A stretch of 64,000 bases of DNA from Apilactobacillus quenuiae (GCF_002994005.1 NZ_POSN01000002.1:1-64000); one strand, 5' to 3'. Shown: positions 8,523 to 18,092, numbered from the stretch's first letter. Notes: a model not told the origin generated them from the sequence alone. Made by a program: numbers and translations.

Positions 8523-8726
8523 TTAATTATTAGAATTATTATCAGACAAGTAAGTATAAGTGATTATTCCATTTTCACTTGCTTTACCAGAGACTCTTTT
8601 TCTAGTATCAAAATTCATAAAAGCAACCTGAAAATCAAGAAATTCATTTGGTTTTATCACTAATTTACTAATTTCATTATTTTTTAATTGATTTAATAAT
8701 TCAGTATATTTTTGCTCATTGATAAT
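8523..8726 (-). CDS. Small hypothetical protein with apparent ATT start
   Basis: 67-codon reading frame of plausible composition: a helix-like N-terminal half (NEQKYTELLNQLKNNE), then KLVIKPNEFLDFQVAFM, NFDTRKRVSGKA and a short beta-like end. The frame contains no ATG, GTG or TTG before residue ~35, but AAAGAGGG (8733-8740) lies 6-7 bases before an ATT codon at 8724-8726. I therefore propose ATT as start. It precedes ptsH by 68 bases in the same direction and could be cotranscribed. No family was recognised; the match to a real protein needs homologues. Confidence 0.5.
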   Translation of the reverse strand: MINEQKYTELLNQLKNNEISKLVIKPNEFLDFQVAFMNFDTRKRVSGKASENGIITYTYLSDNNSNN

Positions 8727-8877
8727 AATATTCCCTCTTTCATATCTATTATATATTATTGTCTAGTAATAAAAAATATTAATGCAAGAAATTTATATAT
8801 TAATTAACTATTATGGACAAACGAAAAGCAAAAATTAAGCTTTCATATGTTATTATGATGTATGGGAGGGATGTGAA

Positions 8878-9834
8878 TTGTTTAAAATATTTAGAAAAAT
8901 AATAAAAAATAATTTCAAAAAAAATAACAATAAACAACATTTAAATAATCAAGCAGAGATTCGCAAAAACACTCTCCCATTAAATTCAATGAAAATACAT
9001 TATATAGATGAAAATGGTAAGAAGCTAGCAAAAGATGAAATTCTTTTTGGACCCAAAAATACAAGAAATAACTATATAATTCCTAGTTTTAAAAACTATG
9101 TTATATATAACATAACTGGTAATTTAAAATACTTCATAGATAATAATGATGTTTTTATTGAATACCAAAAATTATATGGAAAACCAATTAATATATTTTT
9201 TATAAATTTTGAAAATTATTTATTGGTTAAATCACCTGAAATTAAAATTGGTAAAATAAATAGTTTGTATCAAATTACTCCACCAAAAATAAATGGCTAT
9301 ACAAACATATCTCACAGTGGAAATTTGAATGGATCATTTAGTAATAATGTACAATCTATCATATTTTATTACAAAAAACGTGACTGGTTAAAATTGTCCC
9401 ATGAAAATTTCTATATTAAAACCAATCAGATTACTACAGTCTTTGATAAAGCTGAAACATCAAAAACAATAGGAACCATTCCGCAAAATAGTATTTGGAA
9501 AATATTCGCTCAATTACAAAAGCATGATTCCATTTGGTTAAATATTGGAAGTGATCAATGGATTATGGATAAAAATTTTAAAAAAGTTTATTATCCTTTC
9601 GGTAAAAGACTAAATAATACAAAAAATTGGCAAATCAAAAAAGTTCATTCAACAGCCCTTTTAAAAAGAACAAGAATACAAGTATTCAATTATCCTGGTG
9701 GAGAAATAATCGATTACAATATAAAGAATAAAAAAGTAACAATAACTAGTTCTATATTAGATGATCAAAAAATACTTTGGTACGAAATCAATAACTTATA
9801 CTATATAAAGTCAAGTGACATAAAAAGAGCCTAA
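8878..9834 (+). CDS. MucBP-like and SH3-like domain protein without signal peptide
   Basis: 318 residues, TTG start 7 bases after GGGAGGG. Two MucBP-like units (about residues 38-98 and 102-166, patterns IHYIDENGKKL and NGYTNISHSGNLNG...FYYKK) are followed by two SH3-like units (about 169-240 and 248-317) with TVFDKAETSKTIGTIPQNS and WLNIGSDQWI, which resemble lactobacillus cell-wall binding SLAP/SH3 repeats. Such domains are normally extracellular, yet the N-terminus MFKIFRKIIKNNFKKNNNK is basic with no hydrophobic core and no LPXTG follows. The gene is very AT-rich and stands alone against minus-strand neighbours. It may be a truncated surface protein or be exported in another way. Confidence 0.7.
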   Translation: MFKIFRKIIKNNFKKNNNKQHLNNQAEIRKNTLPLNSMKIHYIDENGKKLAKDEILFGPKNTRNNYIIPSFKNYVIYNITGNLKYFIDNNDVFIEYQKLYGKPINIFFINFENYLLVKSPEIKIGKINSLYQITPPKINGYTNISHSGNLNGSFSNNVQSIIFYYKKRDWLKLSHENFYIKTNQITTVFDKAETSKTIGTIPQNSIWKIFAQLQKHDSIWLNIGSDQWIMDKNFKKVYYPFGKRLNNTKNWQIKKVHSTALLKRTRIQVFNYPGGEIIDYNIKNKKVTITSSILDDQKILWYEINNLYYIKSSDIKRA

Positions 9835-9854
9835 TCGTCTTGATTAGGCTCTTT
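9824..9854. terminator. Bidirectional terminator between the MucBP-like gene and prfC
   Basis: Perfect 13-base arms AAAGAGCCTAATC (9824-9836) and GATTAGGCTCTTT (9842-9854) with a 5-base loop. The left arm overlaps the stop codon of the plus-strand gene. prfC converges from the other side. Confidence 0.9.
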
Positions 9855-9856
9855 AT

Positions 9857-11437
9857 CTATAGTTTTGAAGTTAATTTAACATCTGGATATTTATCTTTGA
9901 ACCAACGTTCAGCGAACTTATTTTCAAATAAGAATAATGGTTCATCATTAGTATCTTTAACCAAAATATTTCTAGAGGAAGACATTTTCTCATCTAACTG
10001 TGATGGATCAATCCAGCGAGCCGTTTTATTACCCATGGGTTCCATTACTACTTCAGAATTATATTCGTTTTTCATTCTAAATTGGAACACTTCAAATTGT
10101 AACTGACCAACAGCTCCAAGAATATAATCTCCAGTAGTATAAGCAGTATAGAGTTGGACTGCACCTTCTTGAACTAATTGCTTAATACCTTTATGGAATG
10201 ATTTTTGTTTCATAACATTTTTAGCAGATACTTTCATAAACATTTCAGGAGTAAATTGTGGTAATTTAGTAAATTCGATTTTTCGTTTATCAGAATAAAT
10301 AGTATCACCAATTTGAAAATTACCAGTGTCATACAAACCAATGATATCACCGGCAACCGCATTCTCTACATTTTCACGAGTATTCGCCATGAATTCAGTA
10401 ACGTTAGATAAACGTAACTTCTTTTGATTTCTATCTAAAGTAACATCCATGCCTCGTTCAAACATTCCTGAACAAACACGCACGAAAGCAATACGATCAC
10501 GATGTCTAGGATTCATATTAGCTTGAATTTTAAATACAAAACCAGAAAATTGTTCATCATCTGGTTTAACATCAACATCATTCTTAGTTTCATGTTCACT
10601 TGGTTTAGGAGCAAACTTTAAATATGCATCTAAAAATGTTTTAACACCAAAATTAGCTAAAGCTGAACCAAAGAATACAGGTGTCTGTTCACCATTTTTT
10701 ATTTTATTTTTATCAAACGGATTACCAGCTTCAGTAATTAAGTCCATACTTTCTTTAGCATCTTGATAAATAGTGTCATCAGTTATTGGGTCAGGTGATA
10801 ATAAATTTCCATCATCATCTAATGGTAAATAAGGCTTATTTTCATCATTTGGACGATATAATTCAATTCTCTTATTATAACGATCATATAGCCCTTTCAA
10901 TATTTTACCTGAACCAATAGGCCAATTCATTGGATAACCTTCAATCCCAAGTACATCTTCTAATTGGCTAATCAATTCCATTGGATCTCTACTATCACGA
11001 TCCATTTTATTCATAAATGTAAAAATGGGAATTCCACGCATTTTACAAATTTGGAATAGTTTTTTAGTTTGTGGTTCAATTCCCTTGGCAGCATCAATAA
11101 CCATAACAGCCGAATCCACTGCCATCAAGGTACGATAAGTATCTTCTGAGAAATCTTGATGTCCAGGAGTATCCAAAATATTAATTCTTTTACCCGCGTA
11201 ATCGAACTGCATAACTGAACTCGTTACAGAAATACCACGTTTCTTTTCAATTTCCATCCAATCTGATTTGGCGAAGTTACCAGACTTCTTAGCCTTAACT
11301 GTCCCAGCTTCTCTAACAATTCCACCAAACAAAAGTAATTGTTCAGTAATTGTAGTCTTACCAGCATCCGGATGAGAAATAATCGCAAAAGTTCGTCTCT
11401 TATCTACACTTTTGTCTAAGCTTTTATTACTACTCAT
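9857..11437 (-). CDS. prfC: Peptide chain release factor 3
   Basis: 526 residues, full length. This translational GTPase recycles RF1/RF2 from the ribosome after termination. G-motifs are visible: [12 protein letters not shown] (P-loop, about 20-31), [10 protein letters not shown] (G2), DTPGHQDF (G3) and NKMD (G4). The C-terminal domain III is complete. ATG start behind GGAAGG. It is a single-gene unit between terminators. Confidence 0.97.
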   Translation of the reverse strand: MSSNKSLDKSVDKRRTFAIISHPDAGKTTITEQLLLFGGIVREAGTVKAKKSGNFAKSDWMEIEKKRGISVTSSVMQFDYAGKRINILDTPGHQDFSEDTYRTLMAVDSAVMVIDAAKGIEPQTKKLFQICKMRGIPIFTFMNKMDRDSRDPMELISQLEDVLGIEGYPMNWPIGSGKILKGLYDRYNKRIELYRPNDENKPYLPLDDDGNLLSPDPITDDTIYQDAKESMDLITEAGNPFDKNKIKNGEQTPVFFGSALANFGVKTFLDAYLKFAPKPSEHETKNDVDVKPDDEQFSGFVFKIQANMNPRHRDRIAFVRVCSGMFERGMDVTLDRNQKKLRLSNVTEFMANTRENVENAVAGDIIGLYDTGNFQIGDTIYSDKRKIEFTKLPQFTPEMFMKVSAKNVMKQKSFHKGIKQLVQEGAVQLYTAYTTGDYILGAVGQLQFEVFQFRMKNEYNSEVVMEPMGNKTARWIDPSQLDEKMSSSRNILVKDTNDEPLFLFENKFAERWFKDKYPDVKLTSKL

Positions 11438-11488
11438 TTTTTGAATCCTTCCGTGTTTAAAATAATATATAATTTTAATTGTAACATA

Positions 11489-11525
11489 TAAAAAACATCC
11501 CTAGAATATAATATCCAAAGGATGT
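11489..11525 (-). terminator. Terminator of tagD
   Basis: Arms ACATCC (11495-11500) and GGATGT (11520-11525), with a U-tract on the minus strand at 11489-11495. Confidence 0.75.
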
Positions 11526-11535
11526 CTCACATTAT

Positions 11536-11949
11536 TTATTTAGATTCCCACTTTTTATCATCATTAAGGCCCAAATCATGCTTAATCTTAGTAGTTGAGA
11601 TACCTTCAGTTCTTGGTAAATAAACTACTTCACAATAATCTTTTAAAAAGTCAAATTGGCCTTTCCAATCGTCACCCATGACAAAGATGTCTATATCATT
11701 ATCCTTAACATCTTTAATCTTTTGATCCCATCCTTTTTCAGGAATAACATGATCAACATATCTAATTGCTTCTAATACATATTTACGATCTTCATAGGAA
11801 GTGTATGCTTTTTTACCTTTTTCAGCATTAAATTCATCAGTTGAAACACATACGGTTAGATCATCACCTAATGCTTTTGCTCTTTTTAATAATCTTACAT
11901 GACCCTTATGTAATAGGTCAAAAGTTCCATAAGTAATTACTTTTTTCAT
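11536..11949 (-). CDS. tagD: Glycerol-3-phosphate cytidylyltransferase
   Basis: 137 residues. It makes CDP-glycerol from CTP and glycerol 3-phosphate for wall teichoic acid backbone synthesis. It has the nucleotidyltransferase motif HKGH (residues 14-17) and the C-terminal RTEGISTTKI signature near 113-122. The length matches TagD/GCT enzymes. No other tag or tar gene adjoins it, but mnaA lies 3.4 kb away. It follows the permease gene by 27 bases and is probably cotranscribed with it. Confidence 0.93.
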   Translation of the reverse strand: MKKVITYGTFDLLHKGHVRLLKRAKALGDDLTVCVSTDEFNAEKGKKAYTSYEDRKYVLEAIRYVDHVIPEKGWDQKIKDVKDNDIDIFVMGDDWKGQFDFLKDYCEVVYLPRTEGISTTKIKHDLGLNDDKKWESK

Positions 11950-11976
11950 AAAATCTCCTGTTTCTTAGCACGTAAG

Positions 11977-13083
11977 CTACTCTTTTTCTCGTTGTAATAA
12001 CCATATTGAATATACGTATTGTACAATTACTTTAACAACCGCATATAGTGGAATGGCTAAAATCATCCCTAACAAGCCAGAAATATTACCAGCTGCTAAT
12101 AAAATAATTATAATGGTTAGCGGATGAATATTCAAAGATTTTCCAATAACATTTGGATAAACCAAATTACCGTCAATTTGTTGAACAATTAAAACTACTA
12201 TAACCACGGCAATGACTTTAGTAATATCCTCTGATAAAGAAACGAATAGTGAAGGCATAATTCCGATGTATGGACCAACATATGGAATTATATTGCATAT
12301 TCCAGCAAAGCATCCTAATAATAAAGCATATTTTTGTCCTACTAATATATAACCAATCGATGTGAACACTCCAACAAAGAGGCACTCAATCATTTGGCCA
12401 CCAATATAATTGGAAATAGTATTGCTCATTTTTGTCAATAAAGCAACTGTATTATCACGACGCTTTGGCGGTAATATCTTTGTAATTCCAGGTAATAGTT
12501 TATGCCCATCTTTTAACATATAAAATAACATTACTGGTACTGTAATAAGCACAATAACTGTTGATGTAGCCATGGATATAATAGAACCGATACTGCTAGT
12601 TAAGCCACTTAAAAATTTCTGAGCATAAGAATATATGTAGCTTTGAAATTTATTTACATAATCACTTAGATAAACATTCTTCATGAATCCTTTATGCGAA
12701 TACCCTTTTAAATAGCTAGTTGTATCATTAGCTAATGATGGCAAATTATTAAATAAATTAGTAACCTGCGTAATAATTCTGGGCATAAGAGAATATGTAG
12801 TATAAAAGATTAGTAATCCTAGTAATAAAAAGACCAATATTACAGCCATTAATCTAGACATATTTCTTTTGCCAATGTGAATTTTCATTAATAAGTTAAC
12901 TACAGGATTAAGCATATAAAATAAAACTCCAGCAATTAATACTGGTATAAATACTGCTGAAAAGAATGTTCCAATTGGTGAGAAAATAAAATCCAATTTA
13001 GTACATATAAAAATAATACTAACCACCAATAATAGTTCAATAGTCCACAAAATTAATGATGAACTTTTTATTTTATTAACCAT
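11977..13083 (-). CDS. AI-2E family transporter (YdbI/PerM-type permease)
   Basis: 368-residue polytopic membrane protein. About eight helices are visible: two near the N-terminus, two around residues 60-95, a long soluble loop (about 100-150), then helices to the C-terminus. The family pattern GICNIIPYVGPYIGIMPS near 260-277 is clear. Family members have been linked to export of small molecules or Na+/H+ exchange; the substrate cannot be told here. It lies between recX and tagD on the same strand. Confidence 0.88.
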   Translation of the reverse strand: MVNKIKSSSLILWTIELLLVVSIIFICTKLDFIFSPIGTFFSAVFIPVLIAGVLFYMLNPVVNLLMKIHIGKRNMSRLMAVILVFLLLGLLIFYTTYSLMPRIITQVTNLFNNLPSLANDTTSYLKGYSHKGFMKNVYLSDYVNKFQSYIYSYAQKFLSGLTSSIGSIISMATSTVIVLITVPVMLFYMLKDGHKLLPGITKILPPKRRDNTVALLTKMSNTISNYIGGQMIECLFVGVFTSIGYILVGQKYALLLGCFAGICNIIPYVGPYIGIMPSLFVSLSEDITKVIAVVIVVLIVQQIDGNLVYPNVIGKSLNIHPLTIIIILLAAGNISGLLGMILAIPLYAVVKVIVQYVYSIWLLQREKE

Positions 13084-13122
13084 ACATAAATTAGCTCCTT
13101 CTTTAGAATAAATTATAACATT

Positions 13123-13926
13123 TTAGAAGTTATTAAGCTTAGAATCTATAAAGTGATTAATATCATCAATATTAAAACCTTTTCGATAGAGTGATTGCTT
13201 AGTTTTTAAGCTTCTTTTTTTACTATCATAATTTCTATTACGTAACCAAAACTTTTCACCTTGTTCTTCTAACAAATGTTCTTGTTGTACATTATCTGGT
13301 TCTAAATTTAAAGAATCAACAGCAGATATTACGATATCATTATTATATCCTTTTTTGATCAAACTAACTTTGGTTTTCTGAATTCTATTTTTAAATGCAT
13401 CACGTTTATGTTTATTAAATATTTTTTTGGCTTGGACAATACAATTTTTAATTGCATCTTCATCACTATAAAAATTTTCAACCGCATTTTGAATTTTATC
13501 TTCGCTAATTGACTTAGATTTTAACTTAAAGTATACATTGGAAGGACCCTTATCTTGTTTTTTTACTTCAGTTCTAACATAACTATCAGCATAATTTTGA
13601 TCATTAATTAAATGTTGATCCTTTAATTGCTTAATTACTGTTTCGATTGATGAATCATCCTCAGTAAAATTACTTAATTTTTTGACAATTTCACTCTCAG
13701 TTCTTAATTGATGAGACAAAAAATCAATAGCCTTACTATATAACTTAGAAATGTTATCAGCATTAATTAATTGATGCTTAAGCTTTTCGTCTACTTCCAT
13801 CCCTTTAAAGACCCGATATTTAATCATTACATTTTCACTAATCGGAAAAGCATAATGATCATCGATGTATACATTAAAACGACCTTTACGTTTTTGCGCA
13901 GAAATTTTAGTTATCTTTGGGTTCAT
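13123..13926 (-). CDS. recX: Regulatory protein RecX
   Basis: 267 residues, the long form found in lactobacilli. It modulates RecA filaments. It consists of repeated three-helix RecX units after a short beta-rich N-terminus (KITKISAQKRKGRFNVYIDD). Signatures include LSHQLRTESEIVKKL near residues 69-83 and QHLINDQNYADSYV near 104-117. A further unit occupies the C-terminal third (KQSLYRKGFNIDDI). It is transcribed divergently from the flavodoxin gene. Confidence 0.92.
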   Translation of the reverse strand: MNPKITKISAQKRKGRFNVYIDDHYAFPISENVMIKYRVFKGMEVDEKLKHQLINADNISKLYSKAIDFLSHQLRTESEIVKKLSNFTEDDSSIETVIKQLKDQHLINDQNYADSYVRTEVKKQDKGPSNVYFKLKSKSISEDKIQNAVENFYSDEDAIKNCIVQAKKIFNKHKRDAFKNRIQKTKVSLIKKGYNNDIVISAVDSLNLEPDNVQQEHLLEEQGEKFWLRNRNYDSKKRSLKTKQSLYRKGFNIDDINHFIDSKLNNF

Positions 13927-14007
13927 AGTTTTTCACTTTCCTAGTATAATTATTGTATGAATGTTTAAAATATTAGATTAATATTTAAAAAAGGAGCGAT
14001 TAAAATA

Positions 14008-14463
14008 TTGAAAGCACATGTTGTATTTGCAACTATCACTGGCAATAATGAGGATTTGGCAGATATTGTTACTGAAGGCCTAGAAGATTTAGGTGCTGAA
14101 GTAACTGAAACTGAAATTTCACAAACTGATACAGAAGAATTATTAAATTCTGATATTTGTGTTGTTTGTGCATATACTTACGATGAAGGCCATCTTCCCG
14201 AAGAAGGCCTAGATTTTTTTGACGATTTAGCAGATATGAATCTTTCAAACAAAATCTTTGGTGTTGCTGGATCTGGCGATGATTTCTATGAAGATTCATA
14301 TAATACATCTGTTGATAAGTTCATTAATCAATTCAAAAAAGCAAATGCTATTCAAGGATCAGAAGGTATAAAAATAAATTTAGAACCTGATGAAAATGAT
14401 ATTAAAACACTTGATAAAATGGCTAAAGATTTAGTAGATAAATATAATAATCTTAAAAAATAA
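14008..14463 (+). CDS. Flavodoxin
   Basis: 151 residues, a short-chain flavodoxin carrying FMN as one- or two-electron donor. The phosphate-binding loop is TITGNNEDLAD (about residues 9-19) and the second FMN loop is CAYTYDEGHLPEE near 50-62. The protein is very acidic. It starts at TTG behind AAAGGAG. It is monocistronic, between a divergent recX and a terminator. The partner reductase is not in the window. Confidence 0.92.
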   Translation: MKAHVVFATITGNNEDLADIVTEGLEDLGAEVTETEISQTDTEELLNSDICVVCAYTYDEGHLPEEGLDFFDDLADMNLSNKIFGVAGSGDDFYEDSYNTSVDKFINQFKKANAIQGSEGIKINLEPDENDIKTLDKMAKDLVDKYNNLKK

Positions 14464-14491
14464 TCGTTGACTATTAATCAACGATTTTTTT
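14462..14491 (+). terminator. Flavodoxin terminator
   Basis: Arms AATCGTTGA (14462-14470) and TCAACGATT (14478-14486), followed by a T-run. The converging YihY gene ends at 14490, so it may serve both directions. Confidence 0.85.
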
Positions 14492-15377
14492 ATTTATTTT
14501 TTCTTTGGATTAAAGATTTTAATTTAAATCCCTGATTTTCAATCTTATCATTAAAACTATTTTGAAATGAAGCGTTGATAACAGCACCAATTATTAAAAT
14601 GTTACCTATCATGTAAAGCCAGAGCATTAAGATCACAAAAGCTCCTAAAGTTTTATAAGCATCCATACTCTTAGCAAAATAATGAAGATAAATTGAAAAG
14701 CCCTTAGAAAGAACAATCATTCCAATCGTTACAACGATTGATCCTAACCATACATATCGCCATTTGGTATTAACACTTGGTACAAAATAGTAAAGAATCA
14801 ATATTAATAAGAATATACCTAGTATAGTTAATGGTGTTCTTAACATTATAAACAAATTTGTTACTACATGCGATAAACCAATAAAATTAGCTGAATATGT
14901 AATAATAACTTTACCAAAACCTAAGAATATTAAAAAGATACTTAAAGAAATAATTAACAATAGCATCCAAACAAACGAAATAATTCTATTCATAATTCCA
15001 CTAGTCTCATAAATACCATAAGCATGATTTACAGTTCTTTGAAATGCAGCTAATGCACGACTCGCAGACCAAATGGTCAAAATTAATCCAATAGATAAAT
15101 TATTACCACTAGCACCATTTAAAGCAGATGAAATAATTGGCGTTATTGTATTTAAAATCGTTTCTGGCAAAAGTGGTGATAGATAGTCAACTATTTCATA
15201 TTGATTAATATTAAATAGTTTCAACAAATTACCAGCAATGATCGTAATTGGAAATAATGATAACAAAGCATAAAAGGCAATTACAATAGCAGAATCTCCA
15301 GCATTAGATTTCTTATATCGATTCGTCACTATTGATACTAAACGTTTTAAATAATTTTTATATTTATTAAATCTCAT
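14490..15377 (-). CDS. YihY/virulence factor BrkB family membrane protein
   Basis: 295 residues with six membrane helices, the standard YihY layout (formerly called RNase BN). Signatures are SAIVIAFYALLSLFPI near residues 30-45 and WSASRALAAFQRTVNHAYG near 103-121. The cellular role is unknown. It overlaps the end of mnaA. I take the ATG at 15377, which overlaps the mnaA stop; a start at 15398 would overlap by 32 bases and has no better ribosome site. The two are likely translationally coupled. Confidence 0.88.
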   Translation of the reverse strand: MRFNKYKNYLKRLVSIVTNRYKKSNAGDSAIVIAFYALLSLFPITIIAGNLLKLFNINQYEIVDYLSPLLPETILNTITPIISSALNGASGNNLSIGLILTIWSASRALAAFQRTVNHAYGIYETSGIMNRIISFVWMLLLIISLSIFLIFLGFGKVIITYSANFIGLSHVVTNLFIMLRTPLTILGIFLLILILYYFVPSVNTKWRYVWLGSIVVTIGMIVLSKGFSIYLHYFAKSMDAYKTLGAFVILMLWLYMIGNILIIGAVINASFQNSFNDKIENQGFKLKSLIQRKNK

Positions 15378-16512
15378 TACTTTCAACACCCGATTCATCG
15401 TTAATAAATGTGTCTAGTGCTTTTAAAATTCGCTCTGAGGCTTTGCCATCACCGTATGGATTTTTCGCATGCGACATTTTTTTGTAAACATCTTCATTGT
15501 CTAGTAGTTGCTCCATACTTTCTTTAATTTTTGTTGAACTAGTACCAATTAATTTGAGTGTTCCTGCTTTGACCCCTTCAGGCCTTTCAGTATGTTCTCT
15601 CAACACTAATACTGGCTTTCCTAGAGAAGGTGCTTCTTCTTGTACACCACCAGAATCAGTCATTATAAAATAACTTCTGGCAGCCATATTATGAAAATCA
15701 ACTACATCTAAAGGATCAACAAGATGAATTCTTGAACAGCCATCAAAAACTTCATGAGCGATTTTTTGTACTGCTGGACTAAGATGAACTGGATATACAA
15801 CCTCAATATCTGGATGTTTCATCACTTCTTCCTTAATTGCAGTAAATGCACGATGCATAGGTTCACCTTGATTTTCTCGACGATGCATTGTTAGCAAAAT
15901 AATACGATGAGTATTATCAATATCATCTAAAACATCATGATGATAGTTCTGATCAACTGTTTGTTTTAACGCATCAATCGCTGTATTTCCAGTGATATAA
16001 ATCCTATTGCCATTAAAATTTTGTTTTAACAAGTTACTTCGGCTTAATTTAGTAGGCGCAAAATAAATATCTGACAATGTATCCGTCATTTGACGATTCA
16101 TTTCCTCAGGATATGGAGAATATTTATCCCACGTTCTTAATCCTGCTTCAACGTGACCTAAAGGTATCTTATGGTAAAAAGCACTTACTGAAGCTGCAAA
16201 AGTAGTTGTCGTATCACCATGGACCAAGATAATGTCTGGATTAGTTTCATTAATAATTCCATCCAACTTGTTTATCACCAGAGTAGTAATCGAACTTAAA
16301 GTTTGTGTTTCTTTCATCACATGTAGATTATAATCAGGTACAATATGAAAAATATCCATAACTTGATTTAACATTTCTTTATGTTGACCTGTTAAAACAG
16401 TAATTGGTGCAAAACTTTCTTTTTCTTCCTGCATCTTTAAAATAATTGGTGCCATTTTAATAGCTTCAGGACGCGTACCAAAAACCGTCATTACTTTAAT
16501 TGGTTTTTTCAA
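15367..16512 (-). CDS. mnaA: UDP-N-acetylglucosamine 2-epimerase (non-hydrolysing)
   Basis: 381 residues. It interconverts UDP-GlcNAc and UDP-ManNAc, giving the ManNAc used in the linkage unit of wall teichoic acid or related polymers. Family motifs: GTRPEAIKMAP near the start, HGDTTTTFA, HVEAGLRTWDKYSPYPEE, MHRREN and TDSGGVQEEAPSLGKPVLV. The TTG at 16512 lies 7 bases after GGGGG and is preferred to the TTG two codons earlier. It heads a two-gene unit with the YihY gene and is divergent from gtrB. Confidence 0.95.
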   Translation of the reverse strand: MKKPIKVMTVFGTRPEAIKMAPIILKMQEEKESFAPITVLTGQHKEMLNQVMDIFHIVPDYNLHVMKETQTLSSITTLVINKLDGIINETNPDIILVHGDTTTTFAASVSAFYHKIPLGHVEAGLRTWDKYSPYPEEMNRQMTDTLSDIYFAPTKLSRSNLLKQNFNGNRIYITGNTAIDALKQTVDQNYHHDVLDDIDNTHRIILLTMHRRENQGEPMHRAFTAIKEEVMKHPDIEVVYPVHLSPAVQKIAHEVFDGCSRIHLVDPLDVVDFHNMAARSYFIMTDSGGVQEEAPSLGKPVLVLREHTERPEGVKAGTLKLIGTSSTKIKESMEQLLDNEDVYKKMSHAKNPYGDGKASERILKALDTFINDESGVESNEI

Positions 16513-16577
16513 TTTCAATCCCCCGACAAACTTATATTCGTTAATTTAATTATAACAAAATAATTTTAAAATGACGA

Positions 16578-16636
16578 TTTTATGTTTATTTACAAAAGTT
16601 TTATAAATATATTATTTTTTATATACAAACATAAAA
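16578..16636. repeat. Inverted repeat in the mnaA-gtrB divergent region
   Basis: TTTTATGTTT (16578-16587) and AAACATAAAA (16627-16636) form 10-base arms 39 bases apart, between two divergent cell-envelope genes. The spacing suits a two-site operator more than a hairpin. Function is inferred. Confidence 0.4.
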
Positions 16637-16688
16637 ACATTACTCATTATGGTAAAATAAAATTAAATTGTTTATGGAGGTTTATAAA

Positions 16689-17624
16689 GTGGAAACTATT
16701 GGTTTAATTGTTCCTTGTTATAATGAGGAACCTTCGATTGAATTATTTTATAAAGAAGTAGAACGCGTTTTCAATGAAATGAAAAAGAATAATTTAAATT
16801 ATAATCACGAATATTGGTTTATTAATGATGGTTCATCAGATGAAACATTGAATATCATAAAAGAACTAAATGAAAAAGATGAAGATGTCCATTACGTATC
16901 TTTTTCTAGAAATTTCGGTAAAGAATCTGCAATGGCTGCTGGCTTAGATAATGTCGGTGGTGACTACGTTGCTGTAATGGATGTTGATCTGCAAGATCCA
17001 CCTGCACTTCTTCCTAAAATGATCAAGTACATAAAAGAAGATGACTATGATGTTGTTGGTTGTGTTCAAAAAACAAGAAAACAAAATCCTATAAGAGCCT
17101 TTCTTTCATCAACATTCTATAAAGTAATTAATAAAATGTCAGATGTAGAAATTAAGCAAAATGTTCGTGACTATCGTTTAATGACTAGACAATATGTTGA
17201 TAATGTATTAAAGCTAAAAGAATATAATCGATTCACCAAGGGAATCTTTAGTTGGGTAGGCTTTAAAACTAAATATATTGAATATAACGGTGTCGAAAGA
17301 GCAGCTGGTACTTCACATTGGTCTTTGTATCAGCTATTAGAATACTCTTTGGAAGGTATCGTAGATTTCTCAGACGTTCCTTTAAAAATTGCTACTTGGG
17401 TTGGTGGAACATCATTTTTCTTATCAATTTTAGGATTGATTTTAGTTATATTTAGAGCAATCATATTTGGTGGATCTGTTGCTGGATGGCCTTCTTTGGT
17501 GTCAATTATTTTATTAATTAATGGAATTCAATTGTTCTGTTTAGGAATTGTTGGTAACTATATTGGTAAAATTTATCTAGAAACTAAACACCGTCCAAAA
17601 TATATTGTAAAAGAGAAGAAGTAA
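16689..17624 (+). CDS. GtrB-type polyprenyl-phosphate glycosyltransferase (GT2)
   Basis: 311 residues. It is expected to move a sugar from its nucleotide to undecaprenyl phosphate. The GT-A domain has VPCYNEEPSI, INDGSSDET, SRNFGKESAMAAGL and the DXD-like MDVDLQDPP near residues 96-104. Two membrane helices lie near 225-290. The GTG at 16689 follows TGGAGG by 8 bases; the frame extends upstream to a TTG at 16668 that would sit before the ribosome site. It is followed at once by gtrA, the usual flippase partner for lipid-linked sugar decoration of teichoic acids. Confidence 0.9.
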   Translation: METIGLIVPCYNEEPSIELFYKEVERVFNEMKKNNLNYNHEYWFINDGSSDETLNIIKELNEKDEDVHYVSFSRNFGKESAMAAGLDNVGGDYVAVMDVDLQDPPALLPKMIKYIKEDDYDVVGCVQKTRKQNPIRAFLSSTFYKVINKMSDVEIKQNVRDYRLMTRQYVDNVLKLKEYNRFTKGIFSWVGFKTKYIEYNGVERAAGTSHWSLYQLLEYSLEGIVDFSDVPLKIATWVGGTSFFLSILGLILVIFRAIIFGGSVAGWPSLVSIILLINGIQLFCLGIVGNYIGKIYLETKHRPKYIVKEKK

Positions 17625-17625
17625 A

Positions 17626-18045
17626 TTGAATAATTTAGTCGAATTATATAAAAAAAATAAAGAAGTCGTCTTATATCTCTTTTGGGGAGTTCTAACAACC
17701 TTTGTTGATTTATTGGTTGCATTTCTATTAAAACAATATACTAATATTGATACTTTTTGGAACACTGCAATCGCTTGGTTAGCTAGTGTAATATTTGCTT
17801 TCTTTACTAATCGTAAGTGGGTATTTAAATCTAGTGCCAAAAATATTAAAGAAATTTTTATTGAATTGAAATCATTTACTTTCGGTAGATTTGCATCATG
17901 GATAATGGAAGAAATTGTTATCTGGGTTGGACAAACATTAATGCATGGGAGTTTCAATATAGTTAAAATATTAGCTCAAATAATTGTAATTATTTTCAAC
18001 TACTTTTGGTCTAAGTTTGTTGTTTTTATAAATCATAATAAATAA
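17626..18045 (+). CDS. GtrA family membrane protein
   Basis: 139 residues with four membrane helices, typical GtrA/GtcA size. The family pattern WGVLTTFVDLLVAFLL opens the domain near residues 18-33, and FFTNRKWVFKS lies near 62-72. It is thought to flip undecaprenyl-phosphate sugar made by GtrB to the outer face. It starts at TTG one base after the gtrB stop, so the pair is coupled. The acceptor polymer is unknown; LTA or wall teichoic acid are candidates given the neighbourhood. Confidence 0.88.
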   Translation: MNNLVELYKKNKEVVLYLFWGVLTTFVDLLVAFLLKQYTNIDTFWNTAIAWLASVIFAFFTNRKWVFKSSAKNIKEIFIELKSFTFGRFASWIMEEIVIWVGQTLMHGSFNIVKILAQIIVIIFNYFWSKFVVFINHNK

Positions 18046-18047
18046 AT

Positions 18048-18088
18048 AAAGATACCAATCATTTAAGATGATTGGTATCTTTATTTTT
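18048..18088. terminator. Bidirectional terminator between gtrA and gntP
   Basis: Perfect arms AAAGATACCAATCA (18048-18061) and TGATTGGTATCTTT (18069-18082) with a 7-base loop, then ATTTTT on the plus strand. Both genes converge on it. Confidence 0.9.
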
Positions 18089-18092
18089 AATA

